NCBI RefSeq assembly: GCF_018138145.1
Contig: NZ_CP073104.1
Location: 4,655,001-4,719,000, forward strand
DNA length: 64,000 bases
Direction: 5' to 3'
DNA from: Pseudomonas sp. SCA2728.1_7
Lineage (GTDB): Bacteria > Pseudomonadota > Gammaproteobacteria > Pseudomonadales > Pseudomonadaceae
Shown here: positions 1-9,813 of the stretch, in pieces
How positions within the stretch are numbered: position 1 is the stretch's first letter
Layout: each line of letters begins with the position of its first letter
The notes under the pieces: model-generated
What the model saw: the letters and a program-made list of their open reading frames with translations, nothing else
Database searches by the model: none
What the model was told of the DNA's origin: nothing
Position numbers and translations under genes: made by a program

Positions 1-652
1 GCGTGTCATCGTGGAACGCTTCGGCTTTCACCGTTTGCGGATCACGCATGAACTTCGACGCCAGTTGCTTGATGCCCACCGGGTAAGTCGCGGAGAACAG
101 CAGGGTCTGACGACGCTCCGGGGTCTTGATGATGATGTCTTCGATGGCGTCGTAGAAACCCATGTCGAGCATGCGATCGGCTTCGTCGAGGATCAGCGTG
201 TTCAGGCCATCGAGGACCAGCGAACCCTTGCGCAGGTGCTGCTGGATGCGGCCCGGGGTGCCGACGATGATGTGCGCGCCGTGCTCCAGCGAAGCGATCT
301 GCGGGCCGAAGGACACGCCGCCGCACAGGGTCAGGACTTTGATGTTGTCTTCGGCACGGGCCAGACGACGGATTTCCTTGGCGACCTGGTCGGCCAGCTC
401 GCGCGTCGGGCAAATTACCAGTGCCTGGCAACCGAAGTAGCGCGGGTTGATCGGGTTGAGCAGGCCGATGCCGAATGCGGCAGTCTTGCCGCTGCCGGTC
501 TTGGCCTGGGCGATCAGGTCCATCCCTTTGAGGATCACCGGCAAGCTCTGCGCCTGGATCGGCGTCATCTGGGCATAACCGAGGGATTCGAGGTTAGCCA
601 GCATGGCGGCGGACAGCGGCAGAGTATTAAAAGCGGTGGCGATGGTGGTCAC
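1..652 (-). CDS. dbpA: ATP-dependent RNA helicase DbpA (N-terminal part, cut by window edge)
   Basis: This is a DEAD-box RNA helicase; DbpA acts on 23S rRNA during assembly of the large ribosomal subunit. About 217 N-terminal residues are in the window and the rest lies beyond base 1. The translation shows the Q motif (MTPIQAQSLP), Walker A (AQAKTGSGKT), PTRELADQV, TPGR, the DEAD box (LILDEADR) and SAT, in family order. The start is a GTG at 650-652, giving MTTIATAFNTLPLS, which matches usual DbpA N-termini; no ATG fits better. The RNA-binding C-terminal domain that separates DbpA from RhlE-type helicases is not visible, so the exact name rests on the N-terminal sequence. Confidence 0.85.
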   Translation of the reverse strand, partial: MTTIATAFNTLPLSAAMLANLESLGYAQMTPIQAQSLPVILKGMDLIAQAKTGSGKTAAFGIGLLNPINPRYFGCQALVICPTRELADQVAKEIRRLARAEDNIKVLTLCGGVSFGPQIASLEHGAHIIVGTPGRIQQHLRKGSLVLDGLNTLILDEADRMLDMGFYDAIEDIIIKTPERRQTLLFSATYPVGIKQLASKFMRDPQTVKAEAFHDDT

Positions 653-732
653 GGGACTGGCCTGCAAAACAAAATGTCGCGCAGTGTAGCAGCCCCGTGC
701 CACTTTCTTCGAAAGTTCTGGACGAACAGTGG

Positions 733-2160
733 TTAATGTTCGATGTGTTCTTCCGGGCGTTTGGCACGCCGACCGTCTTGTTTCGACAGTTGCGAGAAGA
801 TCGTCGCAGCGAGCATCGCCATGATGCCGACGGTGACGAAGGTCAGCTGGAACGCGCCGAGTACGGTTTCCACGCCATCGTTACCGATCTCTGCGGTAAA
901 CCCGCCAAGCAACGCACCGGCGCAGGCAACGCCCAGACTCAATGACAACTGCGCCACCACCGAGAGCAAGCTGTTGCCACTGCTGGCGCTCGCATCGTCG
1001 AGGTCGATCAGCGTTACGGTGTTCATCGCGGTGAATTGCAGCGAGTTGATCGCCCCTAGCACTGCCAGCAGACACAGCAGTAGCCAGTACGGCGTCTGCT
1101 CGCTGACCAGGCCCATGCTCGCCAACATAATCCCCAGCGCCAGCGTGTTGCCGGTCAGCACGATGCGATAACCGAGCCGCTCAATCAGCGGCCGTGCCAC
1201 CCACTTGGCAATCATCGCCGCAGCAGCCAGTGGCAGCATGCTCATCCCCGCTTGCGACGGTGAATAACCCAGCGCCACCTGCAGCAGCAACGGCACCAGA
1301 AACGGCAGAGCACCGCTGCCCAAACGCGCGAAGAGGTTGCCGAGAATTCCGACGGCAAAGGTGCGGGTCTTGAACAGCGACGGTGCGAACAACGGGTTTT
1401 CGATGTGCCCGGCGCGCAACCAGTACGCCGCCAGACAAGCCATGCCACCGAACAGCAGCAACATTACCCGCAGGTGCGGCAGGTGCAATTCGCCGAGGCC
1501 TTCCATGGCGATGGTGATCAGGATCATTGCCGCGCCGAACAGCAGGAAACCCAGACTATCGAAACGTGTGCGCTCGGTGCCGCGCAGGTCGGGAATGAAT
1601 TTCCACACCGCGTAGCAACCGATCACGCCGACCGGCAGGTTGATCAGGAAGATCCAGTGCCACGTCAGGTATTCGACCATCCAGCCGCCCATGGTCGGGC
1701 CGATCAACGGGCCGAGCAGGCCGGGGATGGTGATGAAGCCCATGATCCGCACCAGTTCCGATCGCGGATAGGCGCGCAGGACCACCAGCCGTCCGACCGG
1801 CAGCATCAGTGCACCGCCCAGGCCCTGAATGACGCGGGCGCCGACCAGCATGCTCAGACTGCTCGACAGTGCACAAAGCAATGAGCCGAAGCTGAACAGC
1901 AGGATCGCGCCGAAGAAGATTTTCTTGGTGCCGAAACGGTCGGCGATCCAGCCTGAGGCGGGGATCAGCAGCGCCACGGTGAGCATGTAAGAGATGACCA
2001 CGCCTTGCATGCGCAACGGATCTTCGGCGAGATCGCGAGCCATGGCGGGCAGGGCAGTGTTAAGAATGGTCCCGTCGAGGGACTGCATGAAGAAAGCGAT
2101 AGCGACGACCCACGGCAACCAGCGGGCGGTGATGGCGTCGAGAGGCGGGCGGTTGGGCAT
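733..2160 (-). CDS. MFS multidrug transporter, DHA2 family (MdtD-like)
   Basis: A 475-residue inner-membrane protein that should act as a proton-driven exporter with about 14 membrane segments. The N-terminal QSLDGTILNTALPAMARDL matches the DHA2 motif with an acidic residue in the first helix. The loop after helix 2 reads GWIADRFGTKK, the major facilitator signature, and a GPTMGGWM antiporter-type motif follows near residue 156. It resembles MdtD-type drug exporters in length and sequence. It is a single gene, with a REP doublet separating it from the tldDE pair and about 80 bp separating it from dbpA. The substrate cannot be told from sequence. Confidence 0.85.
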   Translation of the reverse strand: MPNRPPLDAITARWLPWVVAIAFFMQSLDGTILNTALPAMARDLAEDPLRMQGVVISYMLTVALLIPASGWIADRFGTKKIFFGAILLFSFGSLLCALSSSLSMLVGARVIQGLGGALMLPVGRLVVLRAYPRSELVRIMGFITIPGLLGPLIGPTMGGWMVEYLTWHWIFLINLPVGVIGCYAVWKFIPDLRGTERTRFDSLGFLLFGAAMILITIAMEGLGELHLPHLRVMLLLFGGMACLAAYWLRAGHIENPLFAPSLFKTRTFAVGILGNLFARLGSGALPFLVPLLLQVALGYSPSQAGMSMLPLAAAAMIAKWVARPLIERLGYRIVLTGNTLALGIMLASMGLVSEQTPYWLLLCLLAVLGAINSLQFTAMNTVTLIDLDDASASSGNSLLSVVAQLSLSLGVACAGALLGGFTAEIGNDGVETVLGAFQLTFVTVGIMAMLAATIFSQLSKQDGRRAKRPEEHIEH

Positions 2161-2210
2161 GGAACCTCTGTTGTTGGAGTTAATACAAATCCAAGGTCGA
2201 GCACGGTCAG

Positions 2211-2300
2211 TGTGGGAGCGAGCCTGCTCGCGAAAGCGGTAGGTCAGTCGCCATCAATGTTGGATGACATGGCCTCTTCGCGAGCAGGCTCGCTCCCACA
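2211..2300. repeat. REP doublet 1 (GGGAGCGAGCCTGCTCGCGAA type)
   Basis: Two inverted arms reading TGTGGGAGCGAGCCTGCTCGCGAA and its reverse complement flank about 40 bp of unique sequence. Each arm contains the imperfect GCGAGCctGCTCGC hairpin typical of Pseudomonas REP sequences. It fills the gap between the MFS gene and tldE. Confidence 0.9.
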
Positions 2301-2310
2301 GGTTTTACGT

Positions 2311-3648
2311 TTACAGAGTCAGCGTGAGTCGGCTGACCAGCGCCCCCGGCAGCAACGCCGACGACGTATTGCGCTGGCTATACGTACTCGCCGACAGCAG
2401 CAACTCACGCTCGGTGGTCAACGCTTCCAGCTGCGAACCGAGCAAGCTGTAAGCGCTGTCGTCAAAGCGCATGGTGCTGACCGGCGCCTGGATCTCGCCG
2501 TTCTCGACCCAGAAAGTCGCGAAGCGGGTCATGCCAGTCATGCGCGCGGCCGGTTGATCCGAGTAGTTCAGGTACCACAGGTTGCTGATGTACAGCCCGG
2601 TACCCAACTGCTTGAGGATCTCTGCTTGCGACAGATCGCCCGCCGCCATGTTCAATGCACTGGGCATTTCACCGCCGCCGGCGCCGTTGGCGGTCAGCCC
2701 ATATTCGGCCGCACTGCGTGAGCCGACCAGTTGATCGCCAGCCTTGCCTTCGACGATTAAACGCAAATCACTGCGCGGATAACCTTCGCCGGAAAACGCC
2801 GGGCTCAACGATTCGCTGACTTTCTCGTCCAGCGACAGCAGTGGGCTGAACGCCTGATCGCCGACATACAGCTTCTGCAACGGGCTGCTCTTGCTGGCAA
2901 TCGACTGCGCCGAAAAACCGCCCCAGCTCAACATGCCCATGATTTCTTCCAGCGCCGCCGGTGCCAGGTACGCGCGGTACTGCCCCGGCGCCAAGGTGCG
3001 CAGTGGGCGGCCGAGAAACTCCAGTTGCTCACGTGCCTGGCCGAAGCGCTTGGCGAAACCTTCGCTGCTCCAGTCATGCCCGGCGTAGCTGGCCTTAACC
3101 GCTTCACCGTTGTCGTGGAACAGGCTGAAATCGAAGTTGAAGCTGTTGGCCTGATGCCAGCCAAACGCCCCCGCTGAACTGGCGAAGCCACGGCTGATCG
3201 GGCCGGCGGCATAGAAGCCAACCAAGTCCAGACCTTCAGCGGCAGCACAGATTTCATCGACCACCTGTTCGGTATCCGGCAGCGGATGTTCCTGCACGTT
3301 CTGGCTCTGCCAGCCGTTGTGGTTGAGCAACAGATACGGATCCTGCGGCAGCAACGGCAGGGTTTCACGCAGTTGTTGCAGACCTTCGGCGAGGCGTCGC
3401 AGATCGCCTTCCTGATCACCGGAGAGGGTGACTTGCAGGTCGGCATGACGCCCGTCGTTGATCAGTTTCAGAACGATATTGGCCTGCTGCACTTGGCCGG
3501 CCTGACGCACTTTGGCGTGATTGAAACGCACAAACGCCGAGGACTCGGCGGCATAGCTGAGGGTGAACTGTTCTGGCTCGCGCACGCTGTCGCGCAGCCA
3601 CTCGACCATGACCTTGAAGGCGTCGGACTGACTCTTCGAAATGCTCAT
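2311..3648 (-). CDS. TldE/PmbA-like metalloprotease subunit
   Basis: A 445-residue member of the TldD/PmbA family. It lacks the HExxxH zinc motif of its upstream partner, as expected for the inactive TldE-like half of a TldD-TldE heterodimer. Known TldD/E complexes degrade unfolded peptides and mature some ribosomally made peptides. Its ATG overlaps the stop of the upstream tldD-like gene in an ATGA (3646-3650 on the plus strand), so the two are translationally coupled. No precursor-peptide gene is visible beside the pair. The genome may carry a canonical tldD/pmbA pair elsewhere, so no symbol is assigned. Confidence 0.8.
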   Translation of the reverse strand: MSISKSQSDAFKVMVEWLRDSVREPEQFTLSYAAESSAFVRFNHAKVRQAGQVQQANIVLKLINDGRHADLQVTLSGDQEGDLRRLAEGLQQLRETLPLLPQDPYLLLNHNGWQSQNVQEHPLPDTEQVVDEICAAAEGLDLVGFYAAGPISRGFASSAGAFGWHQANSFNFDFSLFHDNGEAVKASYAGHDWSSEGFAKRFGQAREQLEFLGRPLRTLAPGQYRAYLAPAALEEIMGMLSWGGFSAQSIASKSSPLQKLYVGDQAFSPLLSLDEKVSESLSPAFSGEGYPRSDLRLIVEGKAGDQLVGSRSAAEYGLTANGAGGGEMPSALNMAAGDLSQAEILKQLGTGLYISNLWYLNYSDQPAARMTGMTRFATFWVENGEIQAPVSTMRFDDSAYSLLGSQLEALTTERELLLSASTYSQRNTSSALLPGALVSRLTLTL

Positions 3649-5090
3649 CAGGCGTCTCCCCCAAACACATCAACGTTGCTGAATACGCAGGCCGGCGAAG
3701 CGTGGCCGACGCGGATCACCTGGTTCGGTTCGCCCTTGCCGCAGTTCGGCGTGCCCAGCACCTTGACGGTGTTGGCGTCGCCGACGGCGCGCAGGCTTTT
3801 CCAGAAGTGCGCGGAAATCGCCCGGTAGTTCGGGTTTTTTACCACGCCTTTGAGTTCACCGTTTTCGATCAACTGGCCCCATTCACAGCCGAACTGGAAT
3901 TTGTTGCGCGCATCGTCGATCGACCAAGAACGGTTGGTGCTCATCAGGATGCCGTTCTCGATGCCTTCGATCAGTTTGTTCAGTGGCTGATCGCCCGGTT
4001 CGATATTGAGGTTGGCCATGCGGTCGATCGGCGGCCGGTTCCAGCCGCAGGCGCGGCTGTTGGCAACGCCATCGAGACCAGCGCGGAACTGCGACAGTGC
4101 ACCGCCCAGTGGGCGCAGCAGCAAACCATCGCGGATCAGGAATTGTTTGCTGGCCTTGCTGCCGTCGTCATCGTGGCCATAGCTGGCCAGTTCTTCGGGA
4201 ATGCCCGGATCGAAGGTCACGTTGAGCAGCTTGGAGCCGTATTGCAGGCTGCCGAAGTCGCTGGCTTTGACGAAACTGGTGCCGGCGTAATTGCGTTCAT
4301 CACCGAGGATGCGGTCGAGTTCCAACGGGTGACCAATGGATTCGTGGATCTGCAGCATCATTTGATCCGGCATCAGCAGCAGATCGCGCGGGCCTTGCGG
4401 GGTGTTCGGCGCGAGCAGCAGTTGCAATGCCTGGTCGGCGACTTGCGGGCCGGCGCCGATCAGGCCGCAGCGGCTGATCACGTCCGCGCCGCCCTGTTGG
4501 CCGAAGTTCTCGCGACCGAGGCTACGGGTCTGGCTGTCGTTGCCATCGTAGGCGGTAACGTCGAGGCCCGGGTAGACGAAACGCTGGGCCTGGCGCAATT
4601 CAGCCCCGGCGCTGCTCAGGTAGATCTGTTCGACGTGGGTAATGCCAATGCTCACCTGCCAGTTCACCAGGCGCTCATCCTTTGGCACCGAGGCGGATTC
4701 CGCGCCGAGCAGCTCGAAGCATTCGCTCAGGGACGGGAAGGCTTGTTCGAGATTGGCCGAAAAGTAATCAGCGCGATCGCTGGACACTGGCTGATCGCGC
4801 AGGTCGAGCAAGGCGTGCGGCTTGAGCCGGCGCGCTTGCTGCTCGGCGCGCTCGAGGGCGGCCTGCAGACCTTGTTGCGAGAGGTCGTTGGTTGCCGCGT
4901 AGGCCTCAACGCCGTTGACGCGCACGGTAAGCATCGCGCCTTCGTCGCGGCTCAGGCTCGGCGGTTCGGCGACGTTTTTACGCACCGACAGGTACTGACC
5001 GGATTCGCGTACGTATCGCAGGGAAAAAAACTCAGCGCCCGTGCGCAAGGCAGCGAAGCGCTGCTTGAGCTGGGGGTGGAAATCGAACAT
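3648..5090 (-). CDS. TldD-like metalloprotease subunit
   Basis: A 480-residue TldD-family protein carrying the catalytic zinc motif HESIGH (HExxxH) in MMLQIHESIGHPLELDRIL around residue 253. The C-terminal region has the family GGALSQFRAGLDGVANSRA-like stretch and a final cysteine-containing segment (NCGKGEPNQV). It should supply the active site of a heterodimer with the downstream TldE-like protein, which overlaps it by one base. The role of this pair is unknown. The strong coupling and absence of other operon members suggest a self-contained peptidase. Confidence 0.82.
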   Translation of the reverse strand: MFDFHPQLKQRFAALRTGAEFFSLRYVRESGQYLSVRKNVAEPPSLSRDEGAMLTVRVNGVEAYAATNDLSQQGLQAALERAEQQARRLKPHALLDLRDQPVSSDRADYFSANLEQAFPSLSECFELLGAESASVPKDERLVNWQVSIGITHVEQIYLSSAGAELRQAQRFVYPGLDVTAYDGNDSQTRSLGRENFGQQGGADVISRCGLIGAGPQVADQALQLLLAPNTPQGPRDLLLMPDQMMLQIHESIGHPLELDRILGDERNYAGTSFVKASDFGSLQYGSKLLNVTFDPGIPEELASYGHDDDGSKASKQFLIRDGLLLRPLGGALSQFRAGLDGVANSRACGWNRPPIDRMANLNIEPGDQPLNKLIEGIENGILMSTNRSWSIDDARNKFQFGCEWGQLIENGELKGVVKNPNYRAISAHFWKSLRAVGDANTVKVLGTPNCGKGEPNQVIRVGHASPACVFSNVDVFGGDA

Positions 5091-5255
5091 TCGGGAACCT
5101 CCTTGTCAGGGGGAAGCGGTAGAGCAGCGGCGGGGAGGGGGTGAAACGGTTGCGCGAGGTCTAGAGTAGGCCTGCGTGGGGGTAGGATCAAGTGAAGAGG
5201 GGGTGTAGGGGGATTTACTTGAAGCAGAGGGATTTGTGCTGAATTGTGGGGCCTC

Positions 5256-5348
5256 ATCGCGAGCAGGCTCACTCCTACAGTTAATCTCCAGTGTTCACAT
5301 GGATGTGTGTTCACTGGAGATCCTTGTAGGAGTGAGCCTGCTCGCGAT
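5256..5348. repeat. REP doublet 2 (AGGAGTGAGCCTGCTCGCGAT type)
   Basis: Inverted arms ATCGCGAGCAGGCTCACTCCTACA and TGTAGGAGTGAGCCTGCTCGCGAT surround a loop that itself contains an inverted pair (AATCTCCAGTG / CACTGGAGATC). It lies between tldD and the end of betA. Confidence 0.9.
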
Positions 5349-5372
5349 CAGCCTTGATACGGTGTAACTGAA

Positions 5373-7076
5373 TTACTGAGCAGCAGGCGTAATATCACGC
5401 ATCGGCTTGCCCTTCACCGGCGCATCGCCCGCCACATAGTAAGCAGCGGTGCTACGCGGCAGCGGCTGGCGACCACGGATCTTGTCGGCGATTTTCTCGG
5501 CGATCATGATCGTCGGCGCGTTGAGGTTGCCGGTGGTGATGATCGGCATGATCGAAGCATCGACCACACGCAGGCTCTGCATGCCGTGCACGCGACCTTC
5601 GCCATCAACCACAGCCATCTCGTCGGTGCCCATCTTGCACGAGCAGGACGGGTGGAACGCAGTTTCGGCGTGCTCGCGGATGAACTTGTCCAGCTGCTCA
5701 TCGGTTTGCACTTCGATGCCCGGGCTGATTTCGCGGCCACGGAAGGCGTCGAGTGCCGGCTGCTGCATGATTTCACGGGTCAGGCGGATGCCGTCGCGGA
5801 ATTCCTGCCAGTCTTGTTCGGTGGCCATGTAGTTGAACAGGATGCTCGGGTGCTGGCGCGGGTCTTTCGACTTGGCCTGGATGCGACCACGGCTTGGCGA
5901 GCGCATGGAACCCATGTGCGCCTGGAAACCGTGCTCTTTCACACCGTTGCTGCCGTTGTAGTTAATCGCTACCGGCAGGAAGTGGTACTGGATGTTCGGC
6001 CATTCGAATTCCGGACGCGAACGGATGAAACCGCCGGCTTCGAACTGGTTGCTGGCGCCGATACCGGTGCCGTTGAACAGCCACTCGGCACCGATGGCTG
6101 GCTGGTTGTACCAGAGCAGCGACGGGTACAGCGAAACCGGTTGGGTGCAAGCGTATTGCAGGTACAGCTCAAGGTGATCCTGCAGGTTTTCACCGACGCC
6201 CGGCAGGTCGTGAACCACTGGAATGTCGAGCGACTTCAGCAGCTCGGCAGGGCCGACACCGGAACGCTGCAGAATCTGCGGCGAAGCGATGGCGCCGGAG
6301 CACAGCAGGACTTCTTTACGGGCTTTGGCTTCAACGCGCTCTTCAGCGTCGCCGACCAGGTAACGCACGCCAACCGCACGCTTGCCTTCAAACAGAATCT
6401 TGTCGGTCAGGGCGTGGGTGACGATGGTCAGGGTCGAGCGCTTCTTGGCGACGTCGAGATAACCACGGGCGGTGGAAGCACGACGGCCGTTCGGCGTGAC
6501 GGTACGGTCCATCGGGCCGAAGCCTTCCTGCTGGTAGCCGTTCAAGTCTTCGGTGCGCGGATAACCGGCCTGTACGCCAGCTTCAACCATGGCGTGGAAC
6601 AGCGGGTTGTTCCCAGCCTTCGGCGTGGTCACGCTGACCGGGCCTTCGCCACCGTGGTAGTCGTTCGGGCCGATGTCGCGGGTTTCGGCTTTGCGGAAGT
6701 ACGGCAGGCAGTCGAGGTACGACCAGTTTTCCAGGCCTGGCAGTTTTGCCCAGCCGTCGTAGTCCATCGCGTTACCGCGGATGTAGCACATGCCGTTGAT
6801 CAGCGAAGAACCGCCGAGGCCTTTGCCGCGACCGCATTCCATCCGGCGACCGTCCATGTGTGGCTCTGGATCGGTTTCGTAGGCCCAGTTGTAGCGACGA
6901 CCTTGCAGCGGGAATGCCAGGGCAGCCGGCATTTGCGTGCGGAAGTCGAGACGGTAGTCAGGGCCGCCGGCTTCGAGCAGCAGAACGGTGACGCCGGCGT
7001 CTTCAGTCAGACGGGTCGCCAGGGTGTTACCGGCCGAGCCGGCACCGATGATGATGTAATCGAATTCTTGGGACAT
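5373..7076 (-). CDS. betA: Choline dehydrogenase BetA
   Basis: A membrane-associated flavoprotein of the GMC oxidoreductase family that oxidises choline to betaine aldehyde. It has 567 residues from the ATG at 7076. An in-frame GTG three codons upstream is possible, but AGAGGGT sits at ribosome-binding distance from the ATG. The N-terminal dinucleotide fold [13 protein letters not shown] (residues 8-20), the GMC signature [20 protein letters not shown] (82-101) and the second signature [15 protein letters not shown] are present. The C-terminal [11 protein letters not shown] supplies the conserved histidine. It is last in betIBA, after betB. Confidence 0.96.
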   Translation of the reverse strand: MSQEFDYIIIGAGSAGNTLATRLTEDAGVTVLLLEAGGPDYRLDFRTQMPAALAFPLQGRRYNWAYETDPEPHMDGRRMECGRGKGLGGSSLINGMCYIRGNAMDYDGWAKLPGLENWSYLDCLPYFRKAETRDIGPNDYHGGEGPVSVTTPKAGNNPLFHAMVEAGVQAGYPRTEDLNGYQQEGFGPMDRTVTPNGRRASTARGYLDVAKKRSTLTIVTHALTDKILFEGKRAVGVRYLVGDAEERVEAKARKEVLLCSGAIASPQILQRSGVGPAELLKSLDIPVVHDLPGVGENLQDHLELYLQYACTQPVSLYPSLLWYNQPAIGAEWLFNGTGIGASNQFEAGGFIRSRPEFEWPNIQYHFLPVAINYNGSNGVKEHGFQAHMGSMRSPSRGRIQAKSKDPRQHPSILFNYMATEQDWQEFRDGIRLTREIMQQPALDAFRGREISPGIEVQTDEQLDKFIREHAETAFHPSCSCKMGTDEMAVVDGEGRVHGMQSLRVVDASIMPIITTGNLNAPTIMIAEKIADKIRGRQPLPRSTAAYYVAGDAPVKGKPMRDITPAAQ

Positions 7077-7131
7077 TGAATGCACCCTCTTTAGATGTGG
7101 TCAGGTCGGGCCTGACGAGTGCTTTGCACTC

Positions 7132-7198
7132 GAATCGCAAGTAGGCTCGCTCCCACATTGGAATGGGATCTCCTGTGGGAGCGAGCCTGCTCGCGAAG
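7132..7198. repeat. REP doublet 3, one arm degenerate
   Basis: The left arm TCGCAAGTAGGCTCGCTCCCACA carries substitutions relative to TCGCGAGCAGGCTCGCTCCCACA; the right arm is intact. It sits inside the betB-betA gap of the betIBA operon. Confidence 0.8.
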
Positions 7199-7229
7199 AC
7201 GGCCTCACGAGCAATACAAGACTCGGCTC

Positions 7230-8702
7230 TTAGAACACCGAGACGTAATCGCCCAACTCGACCTGTACCGATTTGATGCGGGTGAAGTTGTTCAGCGAGC
7301 TGATGCCGTTCTCACGGCCAACACCCGACTGCTTGTAACCGCCAACCGGCATTTTTGCGTCGGACTCGCCCCAGGCGTTGATCCAGCAGATACCGGCTTC
7401 CAGTTGATGAATCACGCGGTGGGCGCGGTTCAGGTCTTTGGTGACGATACCGGCGGCCAGGCCGAAGTCGGTGTCGTTGGCACGGCGGATCACTTCTTCT
7501 TCGGTTTCGTAGGAGAGGATCGCCATGACCGGGCCAAAGATTTCTTCACGGACGATGGTCATGTCGTCGGTGCAATCGGTGAACACGGTCGGAGCAACGA
7601 ATGCGCCTTTGGCGAATTCGCCATCGGTCAGACGGTCGCCGCCGCACAGCACGCGAGCGCCTTGTTCTTTACCTTTGGCGATGTAGCCCAGCACGCTTTC
7701 CATGTGCGCGAAGCTGACCAGTGGGCCGAAGTTGGTGTTCTCGTCTTCCGGGTTGCCGACGCGGATGCGTGCAACGCGCTCAACGATCTTGGCTTCGAAA
7801 GCGGCTTTCAGGTGCGCCGGTACGAACACGCGAGTGCCGTTGGTGCAGACCTGACCCGAGCTGTAGAAGTTGGCCATCATCGCGGTGTCGGCAGCGCGAT
7901 CCAGATCGGCGTCGTCGCAGATGATCAGTGGGGACTTGCCGCCCAGTTCCATGGTCACGTCTTTCAGCGACGAAGCCGAAGCGCTGGCCATGACTTTCTT
8001 GCCGGTGTCGGTGCCGCCGGTGAAGGAGATTTTTTCGATGCGCGGGTGCTCGGTCAGCCAAGTACCGACTTCACGGCCGCTGCCGGTCAGTACGTTGAAC
8101 ACGCCATTTGGAACGCCGGCTTCGGTGTAGATCTCGGCCAGTTTCAGGGTGGTCAGCGAGGTGACTTCGCTTGGCTTGAAGATCATCGCGTTACCGGCCG
8201 CCAGGGCTGGTGCGGATTTCCACAGGGCGATCTGGATCGGGTAGTTCCACGCGCCGATACCGGCAACCACGCCCAGTGGCTCGCGACGGGTGTAGACGAA
8301 CGAAGTGTCGCGCAGAGGAATCTGCTCGCCTTCGATCGCTGGCACCAGGCCTGCGTAGTATTCCAGCACGTCAGCACCGGTAACGATGTCGACGTATTTG
8401 GTTTCGGAGAAGGATTTACCGGTGTCCAGGGTTTCCAGCGCGGCCAGTTCATCGTTGCGCTCGCGCAGGATGTCGACGGCACGACGCAGGATGCGCGAAC
8501 GCTCCATGGCGGTCATCGCGGCCCAGATTTTCTGGCCCTTTTCAGCGCTGACCACGGCGCGCTCGACGTCTTCCTTGGTCGCACGTTGCACCAGTGCGAG
8601 GACTTCACCGTTAGCCGGGTTGATGGCTTCGAAGGTGGCATCGCTGCCGGCGTCGGAGTACGCGCCATCGATGTAAAGTTTTTGCAGTTCGAAACGGGCC
8701 AT
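7230..8702 (-). CDS. betB: Betaine aldehyde dehydrogenase BetB
   Basis: NAD(P)-dependent aldehyde dehydrogenase that converts betaine aldehyde to glycine betaine, in the cytoplasm. The ATG at 8702 gives [15 protein letters not shown] and 490 residues, the usual length; a 13-codon upstream extension is not family-like. The ALDH glutamate motif TMELGGKSP and the catalytic cysteine in GQVCTNGTR are both present, with the NAD-binding FTGGTDTGK. It lies between betI and betA. The downstream gap holds a REP doublet, but all three genes share one direction. Confidence 0.96.
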   Translation of the reverse strand: MARFELQKLYIDGAYSDAGSDATFEAINPANGEVLALVQRATKEDVERAVVSAEKGQKIWAAMTAMERSRILRRAVDILRERNDELAALETLDTGKSFSETKYVDIVTGADVLEYYAGLVPAIEGEQIPLRDTSFVYTRREPLGVVAGIGAWNYPIQIALWKSAPALAAGNAMIFKPSEVTSLTTLKLAEIYTEAGVPNGVFNVLTGSGREVGTWLTEHPRIEKISFTGGTDTGKKVMASASASSLKDVTMELGGKSPLIICDDADLDRAADTAMMANFYSSGQVCTNGTRVFVPAHLKAAFEAKIVERVARIRVGNPEDENTNFGPLVSFAHMESVLGYIAKGKEQGARVLCGGDRLTDGEFAKGAFVAPTVFTDCTDDMTIVREEIFGPVMAILSYETEEEVIRRANDTDFGLAAGIVTKDLNRAHRVIHQLEAGICWINAWGESDAKMPVGGYKQSGVGRENGISSLNNFTRIKSVQVELGDYVSVF

Positions 8703-8790
8703 AGTGTCCTCGCAAGTGCATTGGTGGTTGGCGTTGACCACCGCGGTGAGGCTGCGGTGGCGTTCAGGGGCCGAGCGTTTTCTGTGTGCT

Positions 8791-9384
8791 CTAGCTCACC
8801 TTCTTGGCCAATTGGAAATCCATGTATTCGTAAGCGATCTGTTGCGCCTGCGCCGTGTCGAAAGCGTCTCCCGACAAAGCGCCGCGCAACCACAAGCCGT
8901 CGATCAACGCTGCCAGCCCCCGCGCTGCGCTGCGCGCATCTTCGAGCGGCAACACACGGCGGAACTCGCAGCACAGGTTGGAATACAGACGGTGATCGTT
9001 GATCCGCTGCAACCTGTGCAAAGACGGCTGGTGCATGCTGGTGGCCCAGAAGGCCAGCCAGGTTTTCATTGCCGGGCCATTGACCTGGCTGGCGTCGAAG
9101 TTGCCTTCGATGATCACCTGCAGATGCGCCCGTGGGCTGTCATCTGCCAGCGCCTGCCGGCGCGCGGTGACGTTCTCGCTGAGGACGTTCATCAGATACC
9201 GCATCGTGGCGGCAATCAGGCCGTTCTTGTCCTGAAAGTAATGACTGATGATGCCATTCGAGACACCGGCCAAACGGGCGATCAGCGCAATGCTGGCGTC
9301 CCCCATTCCGACCTGATCGACCGCCTGCAATGTGGCTTCGATCAGTTGTTGGCGGCGGATGGGTTGCATACCGACCTTGGGCAT
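8791..9384 (-). CDS. betI: TetR-family choline-responsive repressor BetI
   Basis: A 197-residue TetR repressor. In related bacteria BetI represses the bet genes and is released by choline. The N-terminal helix-turn-helix lies around residues 9-55 ([21 protein letters not shown]). The C-terminal part is the ligand pocket and dimer interface. The ATG at 9384 ([17 protein letters not shown]) is chosen over one three codons upstream because it matches known BetI N-termini. It heads betIBA. A perfect 20-bp palindrome 71 bp upstream is the likely operator. Confidence 0.95.
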   Translation of the reverse strand: MPKVGMQPIRRQQLIEATLQAVDQVGMGDASIALIARLAGVSNGIISHYFQDKNGLIAATMRYLMNVLSENVTARRQALADDSPRAHLQVIIEGNFDASQVNGPAMKTWLAFWATSMHQPSLHRLQRINDHRLYSNLCCEFRRVLPLEDARSAARGLAALIDGLWLRGALSGDAFDTAQAQQIAYEYMDFQLAKKVS

Positions 9385-9454
9385 CTTGCACATCTCCTTA
9401 GGCCTTCCGAGTGGCGAATGACGCCTATCGGATTGACGGCCAGTCTATTTTGTT

Positions 9455-9474
9455 TTGATTGAACGTTCAATCAA
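9455..9474. promoter_or_regulatory. BetI operator palindrome
   Basis: TTGATTGAACGTTCAATCAA reads identically on both strands over all 20 bases. It lies in the divergent betI/betT gap, 71 bp before betI and about 340 bp before betT. Symmetry and location fit a TetR dimer site; assignment to BetI is inferred from context. Confidence 0.85.
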
Positions 9475-9813
9475 CAAAGAATAAGATCTGCGACAAATCG
9501 TCGCTGCCTACAGATTTTTCCTACGTGTAAGTGGCGATAAAACCGACATCCGAAAAAGCTCGAAACCTGCGTGGGGCATGGCGCGGTTCGCGATTCGATG
9601 GACGTGTTGAAAGGGCAAGACGCTCAGGGCCAGGTTTCGGATGAACGTCCGTCCACCTTCGGCCACGAAAGCGATTCGCAGCGCCATTTCGGCAGGTTCG
9701 GGCTTTTTTCGGGGTGTCTTTATATCACCCGCCGGTCGGCTGCCAACTAACCGATTGGTCGGGTTCCGTGTTGCCTTGTGTTCTTCTCTCGCACTGCCTG
9801 GAGCATTTGTGCC
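9475..9813. other. Leader region upstream of betT
   Basis: This 339-bp gene-free stretch separates the BetI operator from betT. I see no second copy of the BetI palindrome, no REP and no convincing terminator. The sequence just before the betT ATG contains CTGGAG at ribosome-binding distance. Long open frames here on the minus strand belong to a spurious frame running antisense through betT. Confidence 0.5.

Noticed and set aside
7119..9002. Long plus-strand frame through betB
   Set aside because: It is antisense to an intact aldehyde dehydrogenase and has no recognisable domain.
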